Numbered from the stretch's first letter, positions 7,486-16,289 are shown. The stretch: DNA of 64,000 nucleotides from Pedobacter sp. SYP-B3415 (GCF_004138205.1 NZ_RXNQ01000037.1:1-64000); one strand, 5' to 3'. Notes: generated from the letters alone by a model not told the origin. Made by a program: numbers and translations.

Positions 7486-10400
7486 ATGAAGTTCAATTTT
7501 ACAAAATTCGCGTTCGCGGCCGGGCTCCTTATGGCCGGCATGACTGCGAAAGCACAAAACGAAGCACTTTGGCTGCGCTACCCGGCGTTATCGCCCGATG
7601 GGAAGACGATTGTTTTTGGCTACAAAGGAGATTTGTACAAGATTCCGGCCAGCGGCGGAACTGCGACTCCCCTGACCATATCAGAATATCACGAACAAAT
7701 GCCTGTATGGAGCCGCGATGGCAAGTCGATTGCCTTTGCAAGCAACCGTTACGGAAACTTTGATGTCTTTGTGATTCCTGCCAACGGCGGAACGGCCAGC
7801 AGGTTGACATTCAACAGCGTAAATGATTATCCCAGCGATTTCAGCGCAGACAGCAAAAAAGTTCTGTTTTCTTCGGCACACCACGCCCCGGCTAAAAGTG
7901 TACGTTTTCCGTCGCCGCGGTTGTTCATGAACCTTTACTCTGTTCCGGCCGACGGAAGCACCAAGCCCGTTCTGATCAGCGCAGCAGGAATTGAGAACGC
8001 CCATTACAACGCAGATGGCAGCCAGATTGTATTTCAGGACCGCAAGGGATACGAAGATCCATTCCGTAAACACCATACATCTTCAGTTACGCGCGATCTC
8101 TGGACACTCGAGCTGAAAAACAGTAAATACACTAAAATAACCGATTTCAACGGTGAAGACCGTGAACCCGTATTCAGCCTGAGCGGGAACCAGATTTTTT
8201 TCCTCAGCGAAAAAGACGGCACACAAAACATTTATAGCATGACGCCTGCCGGCGGAAGCGTTACCCAGCTAACCAGGCTCAAGGATTATCCCGTTCGCGC
8301 GCTAAGCGTTGCTACAGATAACACACTTTGTTACAGCTGGAACGGTGAGATCTATACGCTTGCCCCTGGCGGACAGCCGAAAAAGGTGCAGGTATTGATT
8401 GCAAATGAAACACCATCAGAAATCGAGAAAAACATTCCCATTAACAGCAATGTAAGTGAATACGCCCTCTCGCCGAATGGTAAGGAAATAGCTTTTGTTT
8501 CGCGGGGCGAGGTATTCGTCGCCAGTGTCGAAAACGGACAAACCAAAAGGATTACCAACACACCGCAGCAGGAGAGAATGATTGAGTGGGCACCCGATGG
8601 CAAATCGATTATATACGCCGCTGAGCGGAAAGGAAGCTGGGACATCTATAGAACCAGCAGAACTAGGGCTTCTGAACCTTACTTCTATGCATCAACGGTA
8701 CTTGCAGAGGAGCCGGTCATACAAAGTGCTGCCGAAGAATTTCTTCCTAAATTCTCGCCTGATGGCAAAGAGATCGCTTATGTCGAAAACCGGAATATTC
8801 TGAAAGTTTACAACCTTGCAACCAAGGCAACCCGGACACTGCTGCCTGAGGGACACAACCACTCTTACAGCGATGGAGACTGGGGTTTTCAATGGAGCCC
8901 CGATGGAAAATGGATCATTACCGATGACCAGCGCGGGTTTTTCTTCTCAGCAAACAACGCTGCCCTGATCAAGGCCGACGGAAGCGGCAAAATTGTTCAT
9001 CCCGTAAACAGCGGATTTGGCGAAGGCGCTGCAAAATGGGGAATGAATGGTAAAATCCTTACCTGGACAAGCGATCGCTTCGGACGCAGATCTGCCGCAG
9101 TACAGGGCAGCCGCGAAGTCGACGTGTTCGCCCTGTTCTTTGACCGGAACGAATTTGACAAATACAAGTTGAGCAAGGACGAGTTTGCCCTGTTCAAGGA
9201 AGCAGAAGAAAAAGCGAAAAAAGACTCAGCAGCAAAAACGGATGAAAAGACAAAGGCCAAAAAGAATACAAAGGAAAAAGCCGAAGCGAGCAAAACCCTT
9301 GCTACTCTCGATCTTGAAGGCGCCAGCGACCGGATTGTAAAACTTACCGGAAACAGCGCATCAATCAGCGACTATGCGGTTAACAAGGATGCAAGTAAAA
9401 TATTTTATCTGGCTGCTTTTGAAAGAGGCTACGATTTGTGGGTCACGGAACCACGCACGCGGGAAAGCCGGATCCTGGCAAAGCTGGGTGGCTCACCAAG
9501 CGGCATCGAAATGAGCAAAGATGAGAAAACCTTAATTGTAAGTAACAGCGGACGGCTTGTAAAAATCGATGCAGAAAGCGGAAAAATTTCGCCCATTAAC
9601 ATAAACGGCGAGATGACATTAAATACCGCAAATGAACGCGCTTATATCTATGAGCATGCTTGGCGCCAGGTGCGGGAGAAATTTTATCAGCCAGAACTGC
9701 ATAATGTAAACTGGGACGCCTATAAATCGGGTTACGAACGCTTTTTACCACATATATCAAACAACTTCGATTTCCAGGAACTTCTGAGCGAGCTTTTGGG
9801 CGAACTGAATGCCTCACATACCGGCGGCAGGTACTCGCCGCAGTTTCCTGCGGCAGATCGTACCGCTGCGCTTGGTCTGCTTTCAGACGAAACGTATACC
9901 GGTAAAGGGATCAAAATAACAGAGATTCTGGGTTCAGGCCCAGTTGATAAAACGGGTTCGAAGGTAAGAGCGGGTCAGATTATTGAAAAGATTAATGGTC
10001 GCGAGCTGGACGAAACTGAAGACGGTTCGAGACTGCTGAACCGTGAACTCGGTAAAACAGTGCTGCTGAGCCTGTATGACCCCGCAACCAGGACACATTT
10101 CGAAGAACCCGTTAAAACCATTTCTTTCGAAGAAGAAAACGAACTGATGTACAAGCGCTGGGTAAAAACAATGCGCGCCATGGTAGATAAACTTAGTGAC
10201 GGCAAAGTAGGCTATGTTCACGTACGTGGTATGAACGATGACAGTTACCGTGAAGTTCTCGACGCTGCCGGTGGCATTAATCTTGAAAAACAGGCGCTGA
10301 TCGTAGACACCCGGTTTAACGGTGGCGGCTGGCTGCACAACGACCTGAACACATTTTTATCAGGCAAGTCGTACCTGAATTTTACCAATCGCGGAAAAAC

Positions 10401-10764
10401 GCTGAAAGGCACTGAACCGGTAGGAACCTGGACTAAACCCAGTGTGGTGCTTATGAGTGAGGGTAATTATAGCGATGCCTTTATCTTCCCTTACATTTAC
10501 AAACAGACCGGTACGGGTAAACTGATTGGTATGCCGGTGGCCGGAACAGGTACAGCGGTATGGTGGGAACAACAGATCGATCCCACAATTGTATTTGGTA
10601 TTCCGATGTTCGGGACTGTAGGCAAGGAAGGCCGCACGACAGAAAATCTGCAGGTAGAACCAGATATCCGCGTGGATCTTCCTTACAGTGATTTTCTGAA
10701 TGGGAAAGACCCTCAGATTGAGGCAGCGGTTAAAGAAATGCTGCAGCAGACTGCGAAGAAATAA
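7486..10764 (+). CDS. tricorn-like protease, S41 family, with signal peptide
   Basis: 1092 aa. A signal peptide (to about residue 24, ending AKAQ) shows export. Beta-propeller repeats of the PD40/WD40-like type (LSPDGKTIVFGYKGDLY, SRDGKSIAFASNRYGN, and so on) fill roughly 30-560. A Lys/Glu/Ala-rich linker lies at about 565-604. A helical domain, a PDZ domain (about 810-880) and an S41 catalytic domain follow. Candidate active residues are S777-H778 in NASHTGG and the nucleophile S996 in EGNYSDAFIFPY, as in tricorn core proteases. It probably degrades peptides in the periplasm. A strong terminator follows the stop. Confidence 0.9.
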   Translation: MKFNFTKFAFAAGLLMAGMTAKAQNEALWLRYPALSPDGKTIVFGYKGDLYKIPASGGTATPLTISEYHEQMPVWSRDGKSIAFASNRYGNFDVFVIPANGGTASRLTFNSVNDYPSDFSADSKKVLFSSAHHAPAKSVRFPSPRLFMNLYSVPADGSTKPVLISAAGIENAHYNADGSQIVFQDRKGYEDPFRKHHTSSVTRDLWTLELKNSKYTKITDFNGEDREPVFSLSGNQIFFLSEKDGTQNIYSMTPAGGSVTQLTRLKDYPVRALSVATDNTLCYSWNGEIYTLAPGGQPKKVQVLIANETPSEIEKNIPINSNVSEYALSPNGKEIAFVSRGEVFVASVENGQTKRITNTPQQERMIEWAPDGKSIIYAAERKGSWDIYRTSRTRASEPYFYASTVLAEEPVIQSAAEEFLPKFSPDGKEIAYVENRNILKVYNLATKATRTLLPEGHNHSYSDGDWGFQWSPDGKWIITDDQRGFFFSANNAALIKADGSGKIVHPVNSGFGEGAAKWGMNGKILTWTSDRFGRRSAAVQGSREVDVFALFFDRNEFDKYKLSKDEFALFKEAEEKAKKDSAAKTDEKTKAKKNTKEKAEASKTLATLDLEGASDRIVKLTGNSASISDYAVNKDASKIFYLAAFERGYDLWVTEPRTRESRILAKLGGSPSGIEMSKDEKTLIVSNSGRLVKIDAESGKISPININGEMTLNTANERAYIYEHAWRQVREKFYQPELHNVNWDAYKSGYERFLPHISNNFDFQELLSELLGELNASHTGGRYSPQFPAADRTAALGLLSDETYTGKGIKITEILGSGPVDKTGSKVRAGQIIEKINGRELDETEDGSRLLNRELGKTVLLSLYDPATRTHFEEPVKTISFEEENELMYKRWVKTMRAMVDKLSDGKVGYVHVRGMNDDSYREVLDAAGGINLEKQALIVDTRFNGGGWLHNDLNTFLSGKSYLNFTNRGKTLKGTEPVGTWTKPSVVLMSEGNYSDAFIFPYIYKQTGTGKLIGMPVAGTGTAVWWEQQIDPTIVFGIPMFGTVGKEGRTTENLQVEPDIRVDLPYSDFLNGKDPQIEAAVKEMLQQTAKK

Positions 10765-10771
10765 GTTAAAG

Positions 10772-10795
10772 AGCCACCTCCGGGTGGCTTTTTTT
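10772..10795 (+). terminator. intrinsic terminator of the tricorn-like protease gene
   Basis: A 7-bp stem AGCCACC/GGTGGCT with a TCCG loop is followed by seven T residues. It begins 8 nt after the stop codon. Confidence 0.85.
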
Positions 10796-11252
10796 ACGAC
10801 CTGAGGTTTAAGATCGTTAATAGTATATAGGCATTTGTAAATAGTATATAGATATTCGTAGTTGGTATTTGGACGTGGTGCACTTTTTCTAGATTGAGAT
10901 GTGAGATTTGAGTCCTGAGACATGCAAAGCCCCTCGGCCAGTGTGGCGTATTGAGGGGTTAGGCGCCAATGGCTTTATACTTTCAACTTTTTACTTTCAA
11001 CTTTTTACTTTCAACTTTTTACTTTCAACTCAGCAACGGTCTTTCATCTTTGTTCGTTTTTCTTTGCTCTTCCTACCCTAGGGTTCTGGTTCACAATTCT
11101 TGGCTCTTGGTTCGATTACACGCCGGGTCTTTACATCCTTTTTTTTGGTCTCACCGAGGGTTACGCGCAGACTTAGAACTTAACACTTACAACCTAGAAC
11201 TTCGCTACGCTCTGAATGGCCCGCGAGGAAGTGATTGTGAGGGAAAGCCCAG
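10796..11252. repeat. low-complexity intergenic mosaic between convergent genes
   Basis: This gene-free stretch is a patchwork of short-period, strongly strand-biased repeats. AATAGTATATAG occurs twice (10819-10830 and 10840-10851, 21-bp period). A degenerate GAGATgTGAGATTTGAG run lies near 10895. A 14-bp tandem repeat lies at 10979-11030. There are TTCTGGTTCAC / TTGGCTCTTGGTTC copies near 11083-11115 and ACTTAGAACTTAACACTTACAAC copies near 11171-11200. A CCCCTC/GAGGGG inverted repeat brackets 10930-10959. The one long frame here (10969 onward) runs into the antisense of dnaA and consists of translated repeats, so I do not call it a gene. Confidence 0.6.
10979..11030. repeat. 14-bp tandem repeat, 3.7 copies
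   Basis: The unit ACTTTCAACTTTTT is repeated three times without a mismatch (10979, 10993, 11007), plus a partial copy ending at 11030. Each unit is itself built of the near repeat ACTTT. It lies within the gene-free mosaic. Confidence 0.9.
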
Positions 11253-11286
11253 AAAAAAAGCGCCTCTGTTTTCACAGATAGCGCTT
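11253..11286 (-). terminator. intrinsic terminator of dnaA
   Basis: On the minus strand the arms AAGCGC...TCTG and CAGA...GCGCTT pair around a TGAAAA loop with a small internal bulge. Seven T residues follow. It starts about 36 nt after the dnaA stop codon. Confidence 0.75.
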
Positions 11287-11322
11287 AACCTTACTTGTAT
11301 AGTTACAATTGAACAGTCTTTA

Positions 11323-12753
11323 TCAGCTCATCTTGAGCTTTTTCTGAATATCGTTTACGTAGATCTTAAACTTCTTATCTGTTTCGATCAGGTCTTCGAC
11401 CGTTTGGCATGCATAAATCACCGTACTGTGGTCGCGCCCGCCGAAAAATGCACCGATCGTTTTAAGTGATGATTTCGTGTGGCTTTTTGAAAGATACATA
11501 GAGATCTGGCGCGCCTGAACAATTTCGCGTTTCCGGGTCTGCGATTTTACCATATCTACAGGCACTTCGAAATATTCGCATACCAGTTTCTGGATGTATT
11601 CCATCGAGATCTCTTTCGAGGTATTCTTGATAAAATTCTTCAGCATCTGTTTAGCCAGGATGAGATCGATGTCTTTTTTATTAAGGGTCGACTGTGCCAG
11701 AAGCGATACCATTGCACCCTCAAGCTCACGGACATTGTTATCAATGTTATGTGCAACATACTCGATCACCTCTGCCGGCAGCTCGATCCCGTCGGCATAC
11801 ATCTTCTTTTTAAGAATAGCAATTCTTGTTTCCAGATCAGGGATCTGCAGATCAGCAGAAAGCCCCCACTTAAAGCGGCTAAGCAGACGCTCCTCCAATC
11901 CGGCAAGATCTTTAGGCGCTTTATCAGATGTCAGGATAACCTGTTTACCCATCTGGTGCAGGTGGTTGAAGATATGAAAGAAGATATCCTGTGTCTTTTC
12001 TTTCCCGGCAAAGTTGTGCACATCGTCCATGATGATCACATCCATAGCCTGGTAGAAGTTCACAAAGTCGTTGATCGTATTGTTCTTAAGCGAGTCTACA
12101 AACTGCTGGCAAAATTTCTCGCAGGAAACATAAATAACCAGTTTATCCGGCATGTTTCTTTTGATCTCGTTCCCTATAGCCTGTGCCAGGTGTGTTTTAC
12201 CAAGACCAACACCGCCATAGATCATCAGCGGGTTAAATGATGTGCCGCCTGGTTTTGCTGCTACGGCATAACCCGCAGAACGGGCCAGTCTGTTGCAGTC
12301 GCCTTCAATATAATTTTCAAAGGTGTAATTCGCATTGAGCTGCGGATCAACATTCAGCTTTTTCAGGCCGGGAATGATGAATGGGTTTTTAATGTCTTTA
12401 TTGATCGATACCGGGATCGGCATAGACTGCATCTTCGCCTCCGCCCCATTGCCGTTAGACGGCATATTGGTTGTGTAAGGATTTCCTGAGCTCGAAGACT
12501 TGTCTACGACGATGTTGTATTCGAGCCTACCTTCATCGCCAAGCTGCTTTTTTACGGTTTTCCGAAGCAAGCCTACGTAGTGCTCCTCCAGCCACTCGTA
12601 GAAAAACAAACTCGGTACCTGGATGGTAAGTACTTTGCCTTCCAACTTAAGGGCTTTGATCGGCTCAAACCAGGTCTTGAAACTCTGGTTCGGGATGTTG
12701 TCCTTTATGATTTGGAGACAGTTCTTCCATACTTCGGTACAAGTTTTTTCCAT
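11323..12753 (-). CDS. dnaA: chromosomal replication initiator protein DnaA
   Basis: 476 aa ATPase that binds DnaA boxes and opens the replication origin. Domain I (about 1-85) carries the WKNCLQIIKDNIPNQSFKTWF signature. A short low-complexity domain II follows. The AAA+ domain has Walker A GGVGLGKTH and Walker B IIMDDVHNF. The C-terminal domain IV holds the DNA-binding signature GGRDHSTVIYACQTV. The start codon gives the usual N-terminus (MEKTCTEVW). Two DnaA-box-like sites lie in the 194-bp gap upstream, which suggests autoregulation or proximity to oriC. Confidence 0.97.
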   Translation of the reverse strand: MEKTCTEVWKNCLQIIKDNIPNQSFKTWFEPIKALKLEGKVLTIQVPSLFFYEWLEEHYVGLLRKTVKKQLGDEGRLEYNIVVDKSSSSGNPYTTNMPSNGNGAEAKMQSMPIPVSINKDIKNPFIIPGLKKLNVDPQLNANYTFENYIEGDCNRLARSAGYAVAAKPGGTSFNPLMIYGGVGLGKTHLAQAIGNEIKRNMPDKLVIYVSCEKFCQQFVDSLKNNTINDFVNFYQAMDVIIMDDVHNFAGKEKTQDIFFHIFNHLHQMGKQVILTSDKAPKDLAGLEERLLSRFKWGLSADLQIPDLETRIAILKKKMYADGIELPAEVIEYVAHNIDNNVRELEGAMVSLLAQSTLNKKDIDLILAKQMLKNFIKNTSKEISMEYIQKLVCEYFEVPVDMVKSQTRKREIVQARQISMYLSKSHTKSSLKTIGAFFGGRDHSTVIYACQTVEDLIETDKKFKIYVNDIQKKLKMS

Positions 12754-12836
12754 TGTTAAATTCGCAAATTATTGGTTTTCAGTTCCGATCCGATTGTTAG
12801 GGGTGGGTCGTTTCGGGAAGTCGAATATTGGGAAAA

Positions 12837-12845
12837 TTATCAACA
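12837..12845 (+). promoter_or_regulatory. DnaA-box-like site
   Basis: TTATCAACA differs from the DnaA-box consensus TTATCCACA at one base. It lies 84 bp upstream of dnaA and is followed by an AT-rich run (12846-12870). Confidence 0.45.
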
Positions 12846-12933
12846 TAAAAAATTAAAATTTGAATTATTTCGTAACTGTCTCAACCCTAGATTTGTACCG
12901 TATTTAGCCTGAATTTTTAGTGTTAATAACTAT

Positions 12934-12942
12934 TTTTCCACA
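12934..12942 (+). promoter_or_regulatory. DnaA-box-like site
   Basis: TTTTCCACA differs from TTATCCACA at one base and has the same orientation as the site at 12837. It sits 5 nt downstream of the methylmalonyl-CoA mutase stop codon, in the gap before dnaA. Confidence 0.45.
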
Positions 12943-12947
12943 TCCTT

Positions 12948-14498
12948 TTAATACTCGCCAAAAGTATTACGTAACACATCAGAAATCTCGCCCAGCGTGC
13001 TGTATTCCTCGACTGCAGCCAAAATAAAGGGCATTAAATTAGCTTCTGAGGCGGCAGCTTTGGCCAGATTTTCAAGCGCTTGGCGTACTGCTGTTTCATT
13101 GCGGTTTATACGTAGTGTCTTTAGCCCTTCACTTTGCTGCCGGCGCACCTCTTCATTGATGTGGAAAACCTCGGGCGAAGCCGTTTCAGGCTCAACAAAT
13201 TTGTTTACTCCGACTACAATCCGGCTTCCGTTTTCGACCTCCTGCTGATGCAGGTATGCTGATGCGGCAATCTCCTGCTGAATATAATCCTGCTCTATCG
13301 CTTTTACTGAACCACCCATAGCATCAATCTTATCTATGTAGGTCCATGCGGCGGCCTCTACTTCGTTAGTCAGGTTTTCTACAAAGTACGATCCCGCGAG
13401 CGGATCGACCGTATCTGTCACTCCGGTTTCAAACGCAATGATTTGCTGTGTACGCAGGGCTACCCTGGCGGCTGCCTCGGTAGGCAGCGAGATTGCTTCG
13501 TCGTAACCATTTGTATGGAGCGATTGGGTACCACCCAGCACTGCGGCCATGGCCTGGTTGGTAACCCGGATCACGTTATTAAGCGGCTGTTGCGCTGTAA
13601 GCGTCGAGCCGCCGGTTTGTGTGTGAAAACGAAGCATCTGCGCTTTCTCATCGGTGGCCCCAAGCTCTTTCGCAATTTTCGCCCACATGCGTCTGGCGGC
13701 CCTGAATTTGGCGATCTCTTCGAAGAAGTTATTGTGACAGTTAAAGAAAAAGGATAGCCGCTTAGCAAATACATTAATATCAAGCCCCTTTTTTTGGGCC
13801 GCCTGCAGATAAGCTTTTCCGTTTGCCAGCGTAAAGGCCAACTCCTGTACCGCTGTAGATCCCGCCTCGCGTATGTGGTATCCGGATATAGAGATTGTAT
13901 TCCATTTAGGCAGCTCGGTGCTGCAGTACTCGAATATATCTGTAATAATGCGCATGGAAGGTGCCGGCGGATAGATATATGTTCCGCGGGCAGCGTACTC
14001 CTTTAATATATCGTTCTGAATTGTTCCCGACAGCTGCTTCAGATCGGCACCCTGCTTTTTTGCCAGTGCCACATACATACTAAGCAGGATGGCAGCGGTT
14101 GCGTTGATCGTCATACTGGTCGTGATTTTCTCAAGCTCAATGCCGCGGAAAAGAATCTCCATATCAGCAAGCGAATCAATAGCCACACCAACCTTGCCTA
14201 CCTCCCCTTCTGCCATCGGATGGTCGGAATCGTAGCCGATCTGCGTGGGCAGATCAAAGGCGACTGACAGCCCCATGGTACCCTGCGCCAGGAGGTAATG
14301 GTATCTTTTATTTGATTCTTCGGCGGTTGAAAAACCAGCGTACTGACGCATCGTCCAAAGCCGGCCCCGATACATATCTTTTTGGATACCCCGTGTAAAA
14401 GGAAATGCGCCCGGGCGTTCATTCATTTCGGGTGCTGCCGTATACAGCTCCTTGATTTCAATACCCGAAGGCGTACGGTGTTGGCTTTCTGCACCCAT
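12948..14498 (-). CDS. methylmalonyl-CoA mutase large subunit, substrate-binding (TIM-barrel) part only
   Basis: 516 aa. It isomerises methylmalonyl-CoA and succinyl-CoA with adenosylcobalamin. The barrel contains RQYAGFSTAEESN and YAARGTYIYPPAPSMRI. The Tyr in the first and the Arg in the second, 118 residues apart, match the methylmalonyl-CoA-specific pair Y89/R207 of Propionibacterium mutase; isobutyryl-CoA mutases have Phe and Gln there. The polypeptide ends after the linker and lacks the cobalamin-binding DxHxxG domain, so a separate small subunit is needed and none is in this window. The ATG at 14498 is chosen because the longer frame opens with TTG. Confidence 0.87.
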   Translation of the reverse strand: MGAESQHRTPSGIEIKELYTAAPEMNERPGAFPFTRGIQKDMYRGRLWTMRQYAGFSTAEESNKRYHYLLAQGTMGLSVAFDLPTQIGYDSDHPMAEGEVGKVGVAIDSLADMEILFRGIELEKITTSMTINATAAILLSMYVALAKKQGADLKQLSGTIQNDILKEYAARGTYIYPPAPSMRIITDIFEYCSTELPKWNTISISGYHIREAGSTAVQELAFTLANGKAYLQAAQKKGLDINVFAKRLSFFFNCHNNFFEEIAKFRAARRMWAKIAKELGATDEKAQMLRFHTQTGGSTLTAQQPLNNVIRVTNQAMAAVLGGTQSLHTNGYDEAISLPTEAAARVALRTQQIIAFETGVTDTVDPLAGSYFVENLTNEVEAAAWTYIDKIDAMGGSVKAIEQDYIQQEIAASAYLHQQEVENGSRIVVGVNKFVEPETASPEVFHINEEVRRQQSEGLKTLRINRNETAVRQALENLAKAAASEANLMPFILAAVEEYSTLGEISDVLRNTFGEY

Positions 14499-14560
14499 AA
14501 GCGTTTGTTTATGAACAGTAAATTTCAAATTAGTCAAAAACAAAAATGTGCATTATTCTT

Positions 14561-14568
14561 TATATTTG
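14561..14568 (+). promoter_or_regulatory. -7 promoter element of the IscA-like gene
   Basis: TATATTTG is an exact TAnnTTTG match 20 nt upstream of the ATG at 14589. The predicted transcript begins near 14571. Confidence 0.6.
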
Positions 14569-14588
14569 TGTTCTATAAACACGATAGC

Positions 14589-14942
14589 ATGAGCACATTG
14601 ACAGATACAACATTTGCACCGGTAAGTTTTACGGAAGGCGCCATCAAAGAGCTTATTAAACTAAAGGACCAGCAGGAGATTGGTGATGATTTCGGTCTGC
14701 GTGTAGGTGCAGAAGGCGGCGGCTGTGCAGGTATGAATTACGTGCTTGGTTTTGACCAGAAGAAAGAAGGCGATCAGGAGTTTCTGATCGACGGAATCCG
14801 TGTCTTTATGCACAAGGCACACCAGATGTACCTGCTCGGCATGCAGATTGACTGGCAGGATGGCCTGAACTCACGTGGTTTTACATTTAATAATCCGAAT
14901 GCAACCAGTACCTGTGGCTGCGGAACCAGTTTTTCGGCCTGA
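14589..14942 (+). CDS. HesB/IscA family iron-sulphur cluster carrier
   Basis: 117 aa A-type Fe-S carrier or scaffold, acting in the cytosol to deliver clusters to target enzymes. The three conserved cysteines are present, one in GGGCAGMNY and two in the C-terminal TCGCGTSF (C-X-C). The longer reading frame upstream overlaps the promoter and the divergent mutase gene, so the ATG at 14589 (MSTLTDTTF) is taken as the start. A terminator follows. The member type (IscA, SufA or ErpA) cannot be told from sequence alone. Confidence 0.9.
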   Translation: MSTLTDTTFAPVSFTEGAIKELIKLKDQQEIGDDFGLRVGAEGGGCAGMNYVLGFDQKKEGDQEFLIDGIRVFMHKAHQMYLLGMQIDWQDGLNSRGFTFNNPNATSTCGCGTSFSA

Positions 14943-14972
14943 TCCGGTATTCGTTCTGTAACATTTATAAAG

Positions 14973-15005
14973 GTCCCGTTGTCTTAACCACGGGACTTTT
15001 TATTT
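14973..15005 (+). terminator. intrinsic terminator of the IscA-like gene
   Basis: The stem GTCCCGT/ACGGGAC (14973-14979 and 14990-14996) encloses a 10-nt loop and is followed by TTTTTATTTTT. Confidence 0.8.
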
Positions 15006-15056
15006 TTATAACGCCAGGGCAGTCTATCGGTAACTGATCGGGCATACGCGCCAAAC

Positions 15057-16289
15057 ATGAATTACAGAGAGAATATCCGTCTTGCCATCCAGTCAATCAA
15101 GAGCAACCGCCTGCGCACCATGCTTACGGCACTGATCATTGCTATCGGGCTGAGTGCGCTTGTCGGCATCCTGACAACGCTTGATGCGGTAAAGAAGAGC
15201 ATGACAGAAGCTTTCTCCAGCATGGGCGCTAACTCTTTCACGATAAGAAACCGGGGTACAGGTATCAGGATCGGAGGCTCCGGTCAGCGCCCAAAGAGAT
15301 ACAAATCAATCCGGTATGAAGATGCAAAGGCATTTAAAGAGCAGCTTGAAGCGCCGGCAACCGTTGCGCTCAGCGTTTTTGCCAGCGGCGCCTCTACCGT
15401 CAAATACGGGAACGAAAAGACCAACCCGAACATCAATGTTCAGGGTACAGATGAAAACGGCCTTGCTTCGCAGGGATTAAACATATCTCTCGGCAGAAAC
15501 TTCAGCATTTCTGAGGTTGAACTGGGCAGCAACGTTTGTATCGTAGGCAGTGAAGTAACCAAAAAGCTGTTTCCTGAAGAGTCTCCGTTAGACAAGCTGG
15601 TGAGCGTGGGCAACAACCGCTTCAAAATTATCGGCGTTCTTGAGTCTAAAGGCTCGAGTATGGGCTTCAGCGGCGACAGGTCTGTATATATTCCGCTGCT
15701 TAAAGCGAAACAGATCAACTCAAATTCAAACCCTTCATACACAATTACCGTCAATGTAACCGACAACACACTGATGGATGCTGTCATAGGCGAATCGACC
15801 GCAATCTTCAGAAACATCCGGAAGGTAAAAGTGACCGCTGAAAACAATTTTGAGATCACCAAGAGTGACGCGGTTGCACAGACGCTATTTGAGAACCTCA
15901 ATTTCATCGCCATCGGGGGTGTTGCTATTGGCGTGATTACACTGATCGGCGCATCGATCGGTCTTATGAACATCATGCTGGTATCTGTAACGGAACGCAC
16001 AAGGGAAATCGGCGTGCGCAAAGCCATCGGTGCCAACCCGGCTGTAATCAGAAAACAGTTCCTGATCGAAGCGGTCGTCATCTGCCTGATGGGCGGAATG
16101 ATGGGTATCTTTCTCGGTATAGGGCTCGGGAATGTCATTTCCCTGCTTATGGGCGGCTCCTTTATTATACCCTGGACATTTATATTCGGCGGCCTGGTTC
16201 TTTGTGTCGGGGTAGGCATTATGTCAGGATATTACCCTGCAAAAAAGGCTTCGAAACTGGATCCAGTCGAAGCCTTGCGCTATGAGTAA
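15057..16289 (+). CDS. ABC transporter permease, MacB/FtsX type
   Basis: 410 aa inner-membrane protein. One transmembrane helix lies near the N-terminus (LTALIIAIGLSALVGILTTL). A large periplasmic MacB_PCD domain spans about 45-270. Three C-terminal helices form the FtsX domain, with the family motif VTERTREIGVRKAIGA at about residue 315. The C-terminus YYPAKKASKLDPVEALRYE is characteristic. The partner ATPase is not adjacent, so the permease probably pairs with a subunit encoded elsewhere. Substrate unknown; MacB-like systems act as mechanotransmission exporters or lipoprotein machines rather than classic importers. Confidence 0.87.
   Translation: MNYRENIRLAIQSIKSNRLRTMLTALIIAIGLSALVGILTTLDAVKKSMTEAFSSMGANSFTIRNRGTGIRIGGSGQRPKRYKSIRYEDAKAFKEQLEAPATVALSVFASGASTVKYGNEKTNPNINVQGTDENGLASQGLNISLGRNFSISEVELGSNVCIVGSEVTKKLFPEESPLDKLVSVGNNRFKIIGVLESKGSSMGFSGDRSVYIPLLKAKQINSNSNPSYTITVNVTDNTLMDAVIGESTAIFRNIRKVKVTAENNFEITKSDAVAQTLFENLNFIAIGGVAIGVITLIGASIGLMNIMLVSVTERTREIGVRKAIGANPAVIRKQFLIEAVVICLMGGMMGIFLGIGLGNVISLLMGGSFIIPWTFIFGGLVLCVGVGIMSGYYPAKKASKLDPVEALRYE

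Noticed and set aside
10819..10851. AATAGTATATAG direct repeat with 21-bp period, considered as another LytTR site
   Set aside because: The sequence is unlike TTyAkCACATTT, it lies between convergent genes with no promoter downstream, and it is part of a wider low-complexity mosaic.
10969..11469. 166-codon plus-strand open frame in the protease-dnaA gap
   Set aside because: Its first part is translated tandem repeats and its last 147 nt run antisense through dnaA and its terminator; composition is unlike the neighbouring genes and no start signal is seen.
14499..14543. N-terminal extension of the methylmalonyl-CoA mutase subunit
   Set aside because: It depends on a TTG start and adds residues that do not fit the family N-terminus; the ATG at 14498 is better.
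15440..16219. 259-codon minus-strand open frame
   Set aside because: Antisense of the MacB-like permease gene; the sense protein has clear family motifs and the antisense one has none.
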